Assembly: GCA_001788495.1 (NCBI GenBank)
Contig: MGCF01000104.1
Span: 1 to 34,836, forward strand
Reading direction: 5' to 3'
Length of the DNA stretch: 34,836 nucleotides
Source: Candidatus Rokubacteria bacterium RIFCSPLOWO2_02_FULL_73_56
GTDB taxonomy: Bacteria > Methylomirabilota > Methylomirabilia > Rokubacteriales > CSP1-6
Under the pieces are notes generated by a model, which was not told the origin of the DNA, did no database searches, and saw only the letters and a list, made by a program, of their open reading frames with translations. Shown in pieces: positions 13,715 through 21,569 of this stretch. A program made the position numbers and the translations under genes. Positions within the stretch are counted from its first letter, which is position 1. Each line of letters starts with the position of its first letter.

Positions 13715-15940
13715 ATGAGCCAGCCGGTGCTCGACGCGGTCCGGACGTTCGTGGCGACCGAGGTGCGCCCCGCCGCGCCCGCGCTCGAGCACGCCGACGC
13801 CTACCCGCACGCGCTGGTCGCGCGCCTGCGCGAGCTCGGCCTCTTCGGGGCGCTGATCCCGGCTGCCTACGGCGGCCTCGGCCTCGACGTGACGACCTAC
13901 GCGCGCGTCGTCGAGGAGCTGTGCCGCGGCTTCATGTCGCTCGCCGGCGTGATCAACAGCCACACGATGATGACGCTCATCGTGCTCCACCACGGCACCG
14001 AGGAGCAGCGGCAGCGCCTCCTGCCGCGCTTCGCGAGCGGCGAGGTGCGCGGGGGCCTCTGCCTCACCGAGCCCCACGCCGGCTCCGACGTCCAGGCGAT
14101 CCGCACCACGGCCCGCCGCGAGGGCGACCGGTACGTGCTCGACGGCACCAAGATGTTCATCACCAACGGCCGCGAGGGTCACGCCTTCGCGCTGCTCGCC
14201 GTCACCGACCCGAAGGCCCGGCCCCCCTACCGGGGGATGTCCTGCTTCATCGTCGAGAAGGGGCACCCCGGCTTCCGGGTGATGAAGTCGCTCGCGAAGC
14301 TCGGCTACAAGGGCGTGGACACCGTCGAGCTGGTGTTCGAGGGCGTCCCCGTGCCGGCGGCGAACCTCGTCGGCGGCGTCGAGGGGCGCGGCTTCGCGCA
14401 GGTGATGCAGGGGCTCGAGGCCGGCCGCCTCAACATCGCCGCGCGCTGCGTCGGCGTCGCCCAGGCCGCGCTCGACGCGAGCCTCGAGCATCCGGCGGCC
14501 GGCGACGACCCGACGCCGCTCGCCGGCATGGCGACCCGCGTCCACGCCGCGCGCCTGCTCACCTACTGGGCCGCGGGCATGAAGGACCGCGGCGAGCGCT
14601 GCGACCTCGAGGCGGGCATGGCCAAGCTCTTCGCCTCGGAGGCGGCCCACGAGGTCGCACTCGCCGCGCTCCGCTGGCACGGCGCGCGCGGTGCCTCGAC
14701 CGAGCTCGAGGTCGAGCGGCACTACCGTGACACGCCGCTCATGCTCATCGGCGAGGGCACGAACGAGATCCAGCGCACGCTCATCGCGAAGAGCCTGGTG
14801 ACGCGGCACGGCGAGACGCTCGGCGCCCTCACCTCGCGCGAGGGCGAGCCCGAGGAGCGACGCCAGATGGCGCTGGCCGTCCGCCAGTTCGTGGACAAGG
14901 CGGTCGTGCCCGCCGTCGGCGACCTCGACGCCGCCGGCCGCTACCCCGCCGAGCTGCTGCGCGGCCTGGCCGAGCTCGGCATCCTCGGCGCCACGATCCC
15001 GCCCGAGTGGGGCGGCCTCGGCCTCGACGCGCGGACGTGGACGACGATGGTCGAGGAGCTCGCCCGCGGCTCCGCCGCGCTCGCCGTGCTCACCGCCGTC
15101 CACCTGGCCGCCTGCGAGGCCGTCGCGCGCTTCGGCACCCGCGCCCAGCGGGACCGGCTCCTGCCCGCGCTGGCGCGCGGCGAGCGCCTGGCCGGGCTCG
15201 CCTTCGGCGGACGCCTCGACGCGCGGCGCGACGGCGCCGCCTGGGTCCTCGAGCTGCCGTGCGTCGTCAGCCACGCCGCCGCCGACGTCTTCCTGGCGCG
15301 CGGCGGCGCCGACGCCCTGGGCGCCGCCCTCCTGGTCCCGCGCGACGCGCCCGGCGTCAGCGTGCGCGCGGCGCCGCCCGACGTCGGGCTCCGGGGCCTC
15401 GCCCGCGCGCTGCTGCTCACGGACGGCGCGAGGCTCGGCGACGACGCTCTCCTCGGCGGCGAGCTGGCGCTCGCGACCTTCGACCAGGCCCGGCTCGGCC
15501 TCGCCGCCGTCACGGTCGGGCTCGCGCAGGCGGCGTTCGAGGCGGCGCTCCGGTACGCGCAGCAGCGGACGGCGTTCGGCAAGCCGCTCTGGCAGCACCA
15601 GGCCGTCCAGCTCAAGCTGGCCGACATGGCGACCGCGATCACCGCGGCGCGCCTGCTCCTCCAGGACGCCGCCGAGCGGGAGCGGCGCGAGGCCATCCTG
15701 AGCGCGCGGGTCTTCGCCGCCGACACGGCCGTCGGCGTCACGCTCGAGGCCATGCGGATCCACGGCGGCTACGGCTACGTCGCCGAGTTCCCGATCGAGC
15801 GCTGCTACCGCGACGCCGCGCAGCTCCTGCTGACGCCGACCGAGGTGGAGCAGGACCGCGCCGCGCTCGGCCGCGCCGTCGCCGACGCCTGGCGCGCCGC
15901 GCACCCGAGCCCCCTCGACGCGCTCCTCACCCCCCGCTGA
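13715..15940 (+). CDS. Tandem-fused acyl-CoA dehydrogenase (single-chain pseudo-dimer)
   Basis: The protein has 741 residues, about twice the usual 380, made of two consecutive acyl-CoA dehydrogenase units. Unit 1 (1-370) keeps the FAD/substrate motif LTEPHAGSD (117-125) and the catalytic base Glu347 in GEGTNEIQR. It lacks the R-x-x-F-G segment and has HGARG where QxxGGxG is expected. Unit 2 (375-741) is the reverse: it keeps YAQQRTAFG (Arg618, Phe621) and IHGGYGY (682-688), but has lost TEPxxGSD and has Pro708 at the catalytic Glu position. In normal family dimers these last motifs contact the FAD of the partner subunit. The fusion could therefore make one complete flavin site per chain. It is followed by MaoC and CoA-transferase genes, so it likely oxidises an acyl-CoA in that pathway. 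Confidence 0.92.
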   Translation: MSQPVLDAVRTFVATEVRPAAPALEHADAYPHALVARLRELGLFGALIPAAYGGLGLDVTTYARVVEELCRGFMSLAGVINSHTMMTLIVLHHGTEEQRQRLLPRFASGEVRGGLCLTEPHAGSDVQAIRTTARREGDRYVLDGTKMFITNGREGHAFALLAVTDPKARPPYRGMSCFIVEKGHPGFRVMKSLAKLGYKGVDTVELVFEGVPVPAANLVGGVEGRGFAQVMQGLEAGRLNIAARCVGVAQAALDASLEHPAAGDDPTPLAGMATRVHAARLLTYWAAGMKDRGERCDLEAGMAKLFASEAAHEVALAALRWHGARGASTELEVERHYRDTPLMLIGEGTNEIQRTLIAKSLVTRHGETLGALTSREGEPEERRQMALAVRQFVDKAVVPAVGDLDAAGRYPAELLRGLAELGILGATIPPEWGGLGLDARTWTTMVEELARGSAALAVLTAVHLAACEAVARFGTRAQRDRLLPALARGERLAGLAFGGRLDARRDGAAWVLELPCVVSHAAADVFLARGGADALGAALLVPRDAPGVSVRAAPPDVGLRGLARALLLTDGARLGDDALLGGELALATFDQARLGLAAVTVGLAQAAFEAALRYAQQRTAFGKPLWQHQAVQLKLADMATAITAARLLLQDAAERERREAILSARVFAADTAVGVTLEAMRIHGGYGYVAEFPIERCYRDAAQLLLTPTEVEQDRAALGRAVADAWRAAHPSPLDALLTPR

Positions 15941-15948
15941 GGTCGCCG

Positions 15949-16431
15949 ATGGCCTACGGACGCTACTTCGAGGAGTTCACGCCGGGCGAGGTGATCCGCC
16001 ACTGGCCCGGCCGCACGATCAGCGAGGCGGACTGCACGTGGTTCGCCCTCCTGACGATGAACCAGCACCCCGTCCACTCCGACGCCCACTACGCCGAGAA
16101 GCACACGCAGCACAAGCAGCGGATCGTGCTCGGGCCGCTCGTCTTCGCCATCGGCGTCGGCATGACCGTCGCCGACGTGTCGGGACGCGCGATCGCCAAC
16201 CTCGAGTACGAGCGGATCACCCACGACCGGCCGACCTTCATCGGCGACACGCTCTACGCCGAGACGACCGTCCTCGACACGCGCGAGTCGAAGCGGGGCG
16301 ATCGCGGCGTCGTGGCCGTCGAGACGCGCGTCCTGAACCAGCGCGGCGAGGTCGTGATGACCTTCCGCCGCAAGCTGCTCGCGCCGAAGAAGAGCCACGC
16401 CACGCTCGGCGAAGGCCAGCTCCCCTCCTGA
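15949..16431 (+). CDS. MaoC-like hot-dog hydratase (mesaconyl/itaconyl-CoA hydratase type)
   Basis: The protein has 160 residues in the hot-dog fold. It opens with YFEEFTPGEVIRHWPGRTIS, the usual start of this family, and carries TMNQHPVHSDAHYA in the active-site helix. Classical R-hydratases have an Asp five residues before the His; here there is Asn, as in the TMNxxPLHxD subgroup found near citramalyl/malyl-CoA pathways. Further conserved parts are IANLEYERI, FIGDTLYAET and LNQRGEVVMTF. It probably adds water to, or removes it from, a branched or dicarboxylic enoyl-CoA. It lies 8 bp after the acyl-CoA dehydrogenase with GAGG as ribosome site and overlaps the CoA-transferase by one base (TGATG). 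No CitE-type lyase is present in the window, so a full itaconate route is not shown. Confidence 0.85.
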   Translation: MAYGRYFEEFTPGEVIRHWPGRTISEADCTWFALLTMNQHPVHSDAHYAEKHTQHKQRIVLGPLVFAIGVGMTVADVSGRAIANLEYERITHDRPTFIGDTLYAETTVLDTRESKRGDRGVVAVETRVLNQRGEVVMTFRRKLLAPKKSHATLGEGQLPS

Positions 16432-17675
16432 TGCCACCCGACGCCGCCCGCGCGCCGCTCGAGGGCCTCCGCGTCCTCGCCGTCTCCCAGTTCGGCGCCG
16501 GCCCCTTCGGCACCCAGCTCCTCGCCGACCTGGGCGCCGAGGTGCTCAAGATCGAGGACCCGGCGGTCGGCGGCGACGTCTCGCGCTCGGTCGGGCCGGA
16601 CGCGCGCGGGGGCGACTCGCTCTACTTCCAGTCGTTCAACCGCGGCAAGAAGTCGCTGGCGCTCGACCTGCGCCACCCCGAGGCGCGCGGCGTGCTCCAC
16701 GACCTCGTGCGCGTCTCGCACGCCGTCTACAACAACCTCCGCGGCGACCTGCCGGCGAAGCTCGGCCTCACCTACGCCGCGCTCGGCCGGGTGAACCCCG
16801 CGATCGTCTGCTGCTCGCTCTCGGGCTTCGGCGCCACGGGGCCGCGCGCGGCCGAGCCCGCGTACGACTACCTCATCCAGGGCTACGCGGGCTACATGGC
16901 GGTCACCGGCGAGCCCGGCGGGCCGCCGGAGAAGTGCGGCGTCTCGGTGATCGACTTCGCCGGCGGCTACGCCTCGATGGCGGCGCTCCTGGCCGGGCTC
17001 TGGGACGCCCAGCGGAGCGGCCAGGGCCGCGATCTCGACGTCTCGCTCCTCGACACCGCGGTGAGCATGCTCTCCTACTTCGCGATCTGGGCGCTCAACC
17101 GCGACTGGCAGCCCGCGCGCGTCGCCGACTCCGGCCACCAGGCGCTCGTGCCGGCGCAGAATTTCCCGACGAAGGACGGCTGGATCGTCGTGTTCTGCAA
17201 CAAGCCGAAGTTCTGGGAGGCGCTGGTGGACGCCCTCGGGCTCCCCGCGCTCGGGCGCGACCCGCGCTTCGCGACGTTCCCCGACCGCCTCGCGCACAAG
17301 GACACCCTGCTCCCCGTCCTGAAGGCGCGCTTCGTCGAGCGCACGACCGCGGACTGGCTCGGGCGCCTGCGCGGCCGCGTGCCCTGCGCGCCGGTCAACA
17401 CGGTGGCGGAGGCGCTGGCCGACGAGCAGGTGCGCGCCCGCGGGATGCTCCTCGAGGTCACGCACCCCGAGCTCGGCACGCTGCGCGAGGTCGCCTCGCC
17501 GGTGAAGACGCCCGGCGCGGTCACGCGGCCCGGGCCGGCGCCCCGGCTCGGCCAGCACACCGACGAGATCCTGCGCGGCCTCTTGCAGTACGCTCCCGAC
17601 CGGATCGCCGCCCTGCGCGCCGCCGGCGTGTTCGGCCGCCCCGAGGACGAGATGGAAATCCAAGGGCTAGACTGA
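16431..17675 (+). CDS. CaiB/BaiF family (class III) CoA-transferase
   Basis: The protein has 414 residues and the full-length fold of formyl-CoA/carnitine-CoA transferases. Motifs include GPFGTQLLADLGAEVLKIED at the N-terminus, FNRGKKSLALDL, CSLSGFGATGP, and PAYDYLIQGYAGYMAVTG, whose Asp is the expected acyl-anhydride nucleophile. GQGRDLDVSLLDTAVSMLSY and VPCAPVNTVAEALAD also match. The enzyme moves CoA between carboxylates. In this operon it would activate the acid then handled by the acyl-CoA dehydrogenase and MaoC hydratase. Translation is coupled to the MaoC gene through a one-base overlap. Substrate cannot be assigned from sequence alone. Confidence 0.93.
   Translation: MPPDAARAPLEGLRVLAVSQFGAGPFGTQLLADLGAEVLKIEDPAVGGDVSRSVGPDARGGDSLYFQSFNRGKKSLALDLRHPEARGVLHDLVRVSHAVYNNLRGDLPAKLGLTYAALGRVNPAIVCCSLSGFGATGPRAAEPAYDYLIQGYAGYMAVTGEPGGPPEKCGVSVIDFAGGYASMAALLAGLWDAQRSGQGRDLDVSLLDTAVSMLSYFAIWALNRDWQPARVADSGHQALVPAQNFPTKDGWIVVFCNKPKFWEALVDALGLPALGRDPRFATFPDRLAHKDTLLPVLKARFVERTTADWLGRLRGRVPCAPVNTVAEALADEQVRARGMLLEVTHPELGTLREVASPVKTPGAVTRPGPAPRLGQHTDEILRGLLQYAPDRIAALRAAGVFGRPEDEMEIQGLD
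17668..17673 (+). promoter_or_regulatory. -10 box of a probable leaderless promoter for the ClpS-like gene
   Basis: TAGACT ends 6 nt before the ATG at 17680 and overlaps the CoA-transferase stop codon. No ribosome site precedes this ATG. The gene may have its own leaderless transcript in addition to read-through. Confidence 0.3.
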
Positions 17676-17679
17676 GACC

Positions 17680-17967
17680 ATGGCCGAGCAGGTCCTGCCC
17701 GAGTCCGAGGTCGAGGGCATCACCGAGGGGGCGGTCGCCCCCCCGTGGATGACCATCCTCCACAACTGCGAGTGTCACACCTTCGAGCAGGTGGTGAAGC
17801 AGCTCCAGAAGGCGATCGGTTGCAGCGAGGCCGAGGGCTGGGAGATCGCCTGGCAGGTGCACAACACCGGCAAGGCGGTCGTGAAGGTGGGCGCCGAGAC
17901 CGAGTGCGTGCGCGTCGGCAACATCCTGGCGTCCATCGGCCTGGTCGTCACCGTCGTGAAGTCGTAG
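17680..17967 (+). CDS. Divergent ClpS-like adaptor
   Basis: The protein has 95 residues. After a 20-residue acidic leader, the core PPWMTILHNCECHTFEQVVK, then QVHNTGKAVVKVG and VGNILASIGLVVTVV, follows the ClpS fold. ClpS hands N-end-rule substrates to ClpAP or ClpCP. The binding-pocket Asn (in LHN) and His (in QVHNTG) are kept, but the adjacent pair Asp-Asp of canonical ClpS is Cys-Glu here. Recognition of N-terminal residues may therefore be altered. No clpA gene is next to it; instead it follows the CoA-transferase by four bases. It could be a regulator with changed specificity or a non-proteolytic homologue. Confidence 0.75.
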   Translation: MAEQVLPESEVEGITEGAVAPPWMTILHNCECHTFEQVVKQLQKAIGCSEAEGWEIAWQVHNTGKAVVKVGAETECVRVGNILASIGLVVTVVKS

Positions 17968-18001
17968 CGCCCGGCGCCGTGACGGCCGGCCGCTCTCGGT
18001 T

Positions 18002-18838
18002 CTACGTCCGCGCGACGACCTGAGCGAGGAGGACGCGCCCCTCCTCGAGGTTGCGCGCGAGGTTCCGGGCCATGACCCGGAAGTCCGGCCCCAGGAGCAC
18101 GTGCAGGCCGAGCGGCGGCGGATCCGCCGCCTGGACCTTCTTGACCAGGCTCGTGAACCACAGGGTGGCCGCCTCCGTCGTGTCGTCCCAGCGCTCGATC
18201 CTGAAGCCGCTCGCCTCGAGCAGCCGCCGCAGCTCGTCCGGGGTGACGAGGAAGCTCGCCTCGGGCGAGCGGGCCCACGGGACGGGAAAATGCACGGGGC
18301 CGGCGGGGCCGGCGAGGACGTCGTAGAGCGCGAGCGCCCCGCCGGGCCTCAGCACGCGGTGCATCCCCCGGTAGAGCGTCGCCTTGTCCGGGATGTTCAT
18401 CGCGGCATGCTGGGTCCAGACGACGTCGAAGGCGCCGTCCGGGAAGGGCAGGTCCAGCGCATCGCCCTGCCGGTACGTCACCAGGTGCGCGAGCCCGGTG
18501 CGCTCCGCGAGCATCGTCGCCACGCGGCAGTACTCGTCGGTCAGGTCGATGCCCGTGACCCGGCAGCCGAACGCGCTGGCGATGCAGCGCGACGGCCCCC
18601 CGATGCCGCTCCCGACGTCGAGGACGCGCGTGCTCGCGTCGAGCCCGGCGGCGCGCGCCAGCTCGAGCGTCGCCAGCCGGCCGCGGACGTGGAACTCGTC
18701 GATCGGCGCCAGGTCCTCCGGCGCGAGGCGGTCCACGTCCTTTCCCGCGCTGGCGAGCGCCGTGAGGACGAGCGTCGCCAGGTCGCCCCTCGCGTAGTGC
18801 CGCTTGATGTCGTCGTTCAGCGAGCTCGATGGCTCCAT
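18002..18838 (-). CDS. Class I SAM-dependent methyltransferase
   Basis: The protein has 278 residues. The nucleotide-binding motif VLDVGSGIGGPSRCIA lies near residue 75, followed by VTGIDLTDEYC (motif with the ribose-binding Asp), GDALDLPFPDGAFDVVWTQH and LRPGGALALYDV. This is the order of the class I fold. The HAAMNIPDK segment and N-terminal helical cap (DDIKRHYARGDL) resemble small-molecule methyltransferases of the sarcosine/glycine or quinone groups, but the substrate is not clear. The ATG at 18838 is chosen; an in-frame GTG three codons upstream is possible, and neither has a good ribosome site. It is a single gene, convergent with the ClpS-like gene. Confidence 0.88.
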   Translation of the reverse strand: MEPSSSLNDDIKRHYARGDLATLVLTALASAGKDVDRLAPEDLAPIDEFHVRGRLATLELARAAGLDASTRVLDVGSGIGGPSRCIASAFGCRVTGIDLTDEYCRVATMLAERTGLAHLVTYRQGDALDLPFPDGAFDVVWTQHAAMNIPDKATLYRGMHRVLRPGGALALYDVLAGPAGPVHFPVPWARSPEASFLVTPDELRRLLEASGFRIERWDDTTEAATLWFTSLVKKVQAADPPPLGLHVLLGPDFRVMARNLARNLEEGRVLLAQVVART

Positions 18839-18849
18839 GGGACCCACTC

Positions 18850-18966
18850 GTGTCCGAACCCCGCAAGGAGCAGAAGACCGACCCGGGCGGCTGCGCCGAC
18901 TCCTACGACCACGAGCTCGACGAAAAGCGCAGTGGTGCGCACCTCGACCTACAACCCTTCCGATAG
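18850..18966 (+). CDS. Possible 38-residue charged small protein
   Basis: A GTG-initiated frame encodes a hydrophilic peptide rich in Asp, Glu, Lys and Arg, ending in DLQPFR. It lies in the 212-bp gap between the divergently placed methyltransferase start and the UxaA-family stop. There is no clear ribosome site and I recognise no family. It is listed because its composition differs from the Arg/Ala/Pro-rich false frames typical of this DNA. Nothing else is visible in the gap. Confidence 0.2.
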   Translation: MSEPRKEQKTDPGGCADSYDHELDEKRSGAHLDLQPFR

Positions 18967-19050
18967 GCCGGCGCTGACGGTATCCCATCTGCCCGGAGGT
19001 GGCAAGGTGCGTGAGCGCTGCGGGGCCGGAAGACGGATGAAGCTCTTGCT

Positions 19051-20598
19051 TTACATCACGGGGCCGATGATCCAGGGGGCGAACTCCTCCTCGCCCACCC
19101 CGGAGAGCTCGCTCTTCGTGCGCTTGCCCGAGGCGACCGCCAGCATCTCCTCGAAGATCTGCCGGCCGACCGCCGGCAGCGGCGTGCCCTCGAGGATCAC
19201 GCCGCAGTTGAGGTCCATGTCCTCCGCCATGTGGCGGTACATCAGCGAGTTCGTCGCCAGCTTGATGGACGGCACGGGCTTGCAGCCGAACACCGAGCCC
19301 CGGCCCGTCGTGAAGCAGATGAGATTGCAGCCCCCCGCGACGAGGCCCGTGATCGAGACCGGATCGTGGCCGGGCGTGTCCATGAAGACGAAGCCCCGCG
19401 TCGTGATCGGCTCGCCGTAGAGGAAGACGTCCATCAGCGGCGTCGTGCCGCCCTTGGCGACGCCGCCCAGCGACTTCTCGAACACGGTCGTGAGGCCGCC
19501 GGCCTTGTTGCCGGGCGCGGGGTTGTTGTCCATCGCCTCGATGCCGCGGCAGTACCACTCCCACCACGTGTAGCGGTCGAGGAGCTTCTTGGCGACGCCC
19601 TCGCTGATCGCGCGGCGGATCAGCAGGTGCTCGGCGCCGTAGATCTCGGGGGTCTCGGCGAGCACGCCGGTGCCGCCGTAGCGCACGAGCTCGTCCACCG
19701 CCCAGCCGAGCGCCGGGTTCGCGGTCATGCCGGAGTTGGCGTCGGAGCCGCCGCAGTTCGTCGCGAGCGTGAGCTCGGAGACCGGCTGCTTCGTCCGCCT
19801 CGCCGCGTCGGCCTGCGGGAGCAGCTTCGCCACCTCGGCGGCGGCGCGCTCGACGGTCTTGCGGATGCCGCCCGCCTCCTGGATGTTGACCAGGAACGGC
19901 TTGCGCTCCGGGTGGCCGGGCGCGGCCATGCGCTGGCGCTCGACCATGCCCGCGGCCTGGTTCACCTCGCAGCCGAGCCCGACCAGGATGTAGGCGGCGA
20001 CGTTCGGGTGCTTGGCGTAGCCGGCCAGCACGCGCTGGAGCGCCAGGTGGTCCTCGCCGAAGAGCTTCGTGCCGCAGCCCGACTTGTGGGTGATCGCGAT
20101 CACGCCGTCCACGTTGGGGAACTCGCGCTGGACGTCGCGGAACTTGTCCTTCACGAACTGGCTCACGCTCGCCGAGCAGTTGACGCCCGAGATGATCGCC
20201 ACGTAGTTGCGCGTGCCGACGCGCCCGTCGTCGCGCTCGTAGCCGTCGAAATGGCGCATCCGGTCGGGCGGGTAGAGGTCCACGGGCCGCACGTCCACGC
20301 CGACCTCGTAGCGCTCGGCGCCGAGCGCGCCGATGCCGAGGTTCTGCGTGTGGACGTGGTCGCCGACGGCGATCGGCTGCGTGGCGAAGCCGATCACCTG
20401 GCCGTAGCGGCGCACGGGCGCGCCCGGGGCGAGCGCGCGGCGGGCGACCTTGTGCCCGGGCCGGATGTCCTGTCGCACCGTGATGCGCGCCGCCCCGTCT
20501 TCCAGGACCGACCCCGCCGGGATCTCGGCCTTCGCGACCGCGACGTCGTCCTCGGGCCGGAGCAGCACCGCCTTGTCCGTCAGCGCGAATGTCCCCAT
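19051..20598 (-). CDS. UxaA-family dehydratase (altronate/galactarate type)
   Basis: The protein has 515 residues. Residues 1-90 form a SAF domain (DDVAVAKAEIPAG... GHKVARRALAPGAPVRRYGQ...HVHTQNL). Residues about 125-515 form the D-galactarate dehydratase/altronate hydrolase domain: GRVGTRNYVAIIS, THKSGCG, ILVGLGCEVNQ, LATNCGGSDANSGMTANPA, GGLTTVFEKSLGG and MDTPGHDP. The family removes water from sugar acids using an iron centre. Both domains are in one chain, as in UxaA and GarD. Which sugar acid is used is unknown, and no other hexuronate gene is nearby. The ATG has GAGGAG upstream and a TATAGT -10 box 22 nt before it. Confidence 0.9.
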   Translation of the reverse strand: MGTFALTDKAVLLRPEDDVAVAKAEIPAGSVLEDGAARITVRQDIRPGHKVARRALAPGAPVRRYGQVIGFATQPIAVGDHVHTQNLGIGALGAERYEVGVDVRPVDLYPPDRMRHFDGYERDDGRVGTRNYVAIISGVNCSASVSQFVKDKFRDVQREFPNVDGVIAITHKSGCGTKLFGEDHLALQRVLAGYAKHPNVAAYILVGLGCEVNQAAGMVERQRMAAPGHPERKPFLVNIQEAGGIRKTVERAAAEVAKLLPQADAARRTKQPVSELTLATNCGGSDANSGMTANPALGWAVDELVRYGGTGVLAETPEIYGAEHLLIRRAISEGVAKKLLDRYTWWEWYCRGIEAMDNNPAPGNKAGGLTTVFEKSLGGVAKGGTTPLMDVFLYGEPITTRGFVFMDTPGHDPVSITGLVAGGCNLICFTTGRGSVFGCKPVPSIKLATNSLMYRHMAEDMDLNCGVILEGTPLPAVGRQIFEEMLAVASGKRTKSELSGVGEEEFAPWIIGPVM

Positions 20599-20620
20599 GG
20601 GCGTCTCCTCGTGGCCCCCC

Positions 20621-20626
20621 ACTATA
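20621..20626 (-). promoter_or_regulatory. -10 box (TATAGT) for the UxaA-family gene
   Basis: TATAGT on the minus strand is followed by a run of six G and then the GAGGAG ribosome site and the ATG at 20598. It overlaps the TAG stop codon of the cation exporter gene upstream. The same TATAGTGGGG string occurs at the sulfite-oxidase-like gene (28484-28475). A -35 is not obvious. Confidence 0.4.
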
Positions 20627-21533
20627 CCGGATCGCCGGCGCCGGGCGTCTGGATGCGGAGCACCGCCGGCGGCGCGGTCTCGAGCTGGATCGTCGTGTGG
20701 TCGATGCCGAAGCGCGCGTGCAGCACCCTGTGGAGCGCCTCGAGCAGGCGCTCGCTCTGGCCCACGTCGTCCACGACGACGTGCGCGCTCATCGCCTCCA
20801 TGCCCGACGTGAGCGTCCAGACGTGCAGGTCGTGGACGCGCCGCACGCCCGGCACGTGGCGCATCGCCTCCTCGATCTCGCCGAGGTCGAGGTGCGCGGG
20901 CGTGCCCTCGAGCAGGATGTTCACGGCCTGGCGCAGGAGCCCCCACGTGCGCGGCACGATGAACAGCGCGATCGTGGCGCTCGCGAGCGGGTCGGCCGGC
21001 GTCCAGCCGGTCGTCAGGATCACCGTCGCGGCGGCGAGGACGGCCACGGAGCTCAGCGCGTCGCCCGCCACCTCCAGGTACGCGCTCCGCACGTTGAGGC
21101 TCGCCGCCGCGGCGCCCCGCAGCAGCCACATCGCGCCCAGATTGACGACGAGGCCGCCGGCGGCGACGGCGAGCATCGGGCCCCCGAGCACCGCCGGCGG
21201 CGCGAGCAGGCGGCGGTACGCCTCCCAGAGGATGCCGCCGGCGACGACGAGCAGCACGAGGCCGTTCACGAGCGCGGCGAGGATCTCCACGCGGTAGTAA
21301 CCGTAGGTCTTCTCGGGCGTCGGCGGGCGGCCGGCGATCCAGATCGCGAAGAGCGCGAGCGCGAGGCCGCCCGCGTCCGTGAGCATGTGGCCCGCGTCGG
21401 CCAGCAGCGCGAGGCTCCCCGTCCACCAGGCGCCGGCCACCTCGACGACGAGGAAGGCGAGCGTGAGTCCGAGCGCCGCGGCGAGCTTGCCGCGGGAGCG
21501 GGCGGCGGCCGTCGGGCGGTGCGCGGGCGCCAT
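20622..21533 (-). CDS. Cation diffusion facilitator (CzcD-like metal exporter)
   Basis: The protein has 303 residues: six membrane helices in the N-terminal 200, then a cytosolic metal-binding domain. The transport-site motif LADAGHMLTDAGG in helix 2 carries the H-x-x-x-D pair, and YLEVAGDALSSVAV in helix 5 carries E-x-x-x-D, as in CzcD-type members. These export Zn, Co or Cd in exchange for protons across the inner membrane. The C-terminal VRRVHDLHVWTLTSGMEAMS is typical of the regulatory domain. The gene is divergent from the hydrolase at 21570 across 36 bp that hold a perfect palindrome. Confidence 0.93.
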   Translation of the reverse strand: MAPAHRPTAAARSRGKLAAALGLTLAFLVVEVAGAWWTGSLALLADAGHMLTDAGGLALALFAIWIAGRPPTPEKTYGYYRVEILAALVNGLVLLVVAGGILWEAYRRLLAPPAVLGGPMLAVAAGGLVVNLGAMWLLRGAAAASLNVRSAYLEVAGDALSSVAVLAAATVILTTGWTPADPLASATIALFIVPRTWGLLRQAVNILLEGTPAHLDLGEIEEAMRHVPGVRRVHDLHVWTLTSGMEAMSAHVVVDDVGQSERLLEALHRVLHARFGIDHTTIQLETAPPAVLRIQTPGAGDPV

Positions 21534-21544
21534 GCAGCGGATCG

Positions 21545-21564
21545 TAGCAGGTTCCTGCTAGAAT
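21545..21564. promoter_or_regulatory. Perfect palindrome between divergent promoters
   Basis: TAGCAGGTTCCTGCTA (21545-21560) is a perfect 7-2-7 inverted repeat in the 36-bp gap between the cation exporter and the hydrolase. Its right end overlaps a strong plus-strand -10 box, TAGAAT (21559-21564), which ends 5 nt before the hydrolase ATG. Its left end touches a minus-strand TACGAT (21546-21541). This is a good candidate operator for a dimeric regulator controlling both genes. Confidence 0.5.
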
Positions 21565-21569
21565 CCGGC

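Noticed and set aside
21093-21107. Glu instead of His in the second metal motif of the CDF exporter as a possible defect
   Set aside because: YLEVxxD is normal for CzcD-type family members, so it is not a loss of function.
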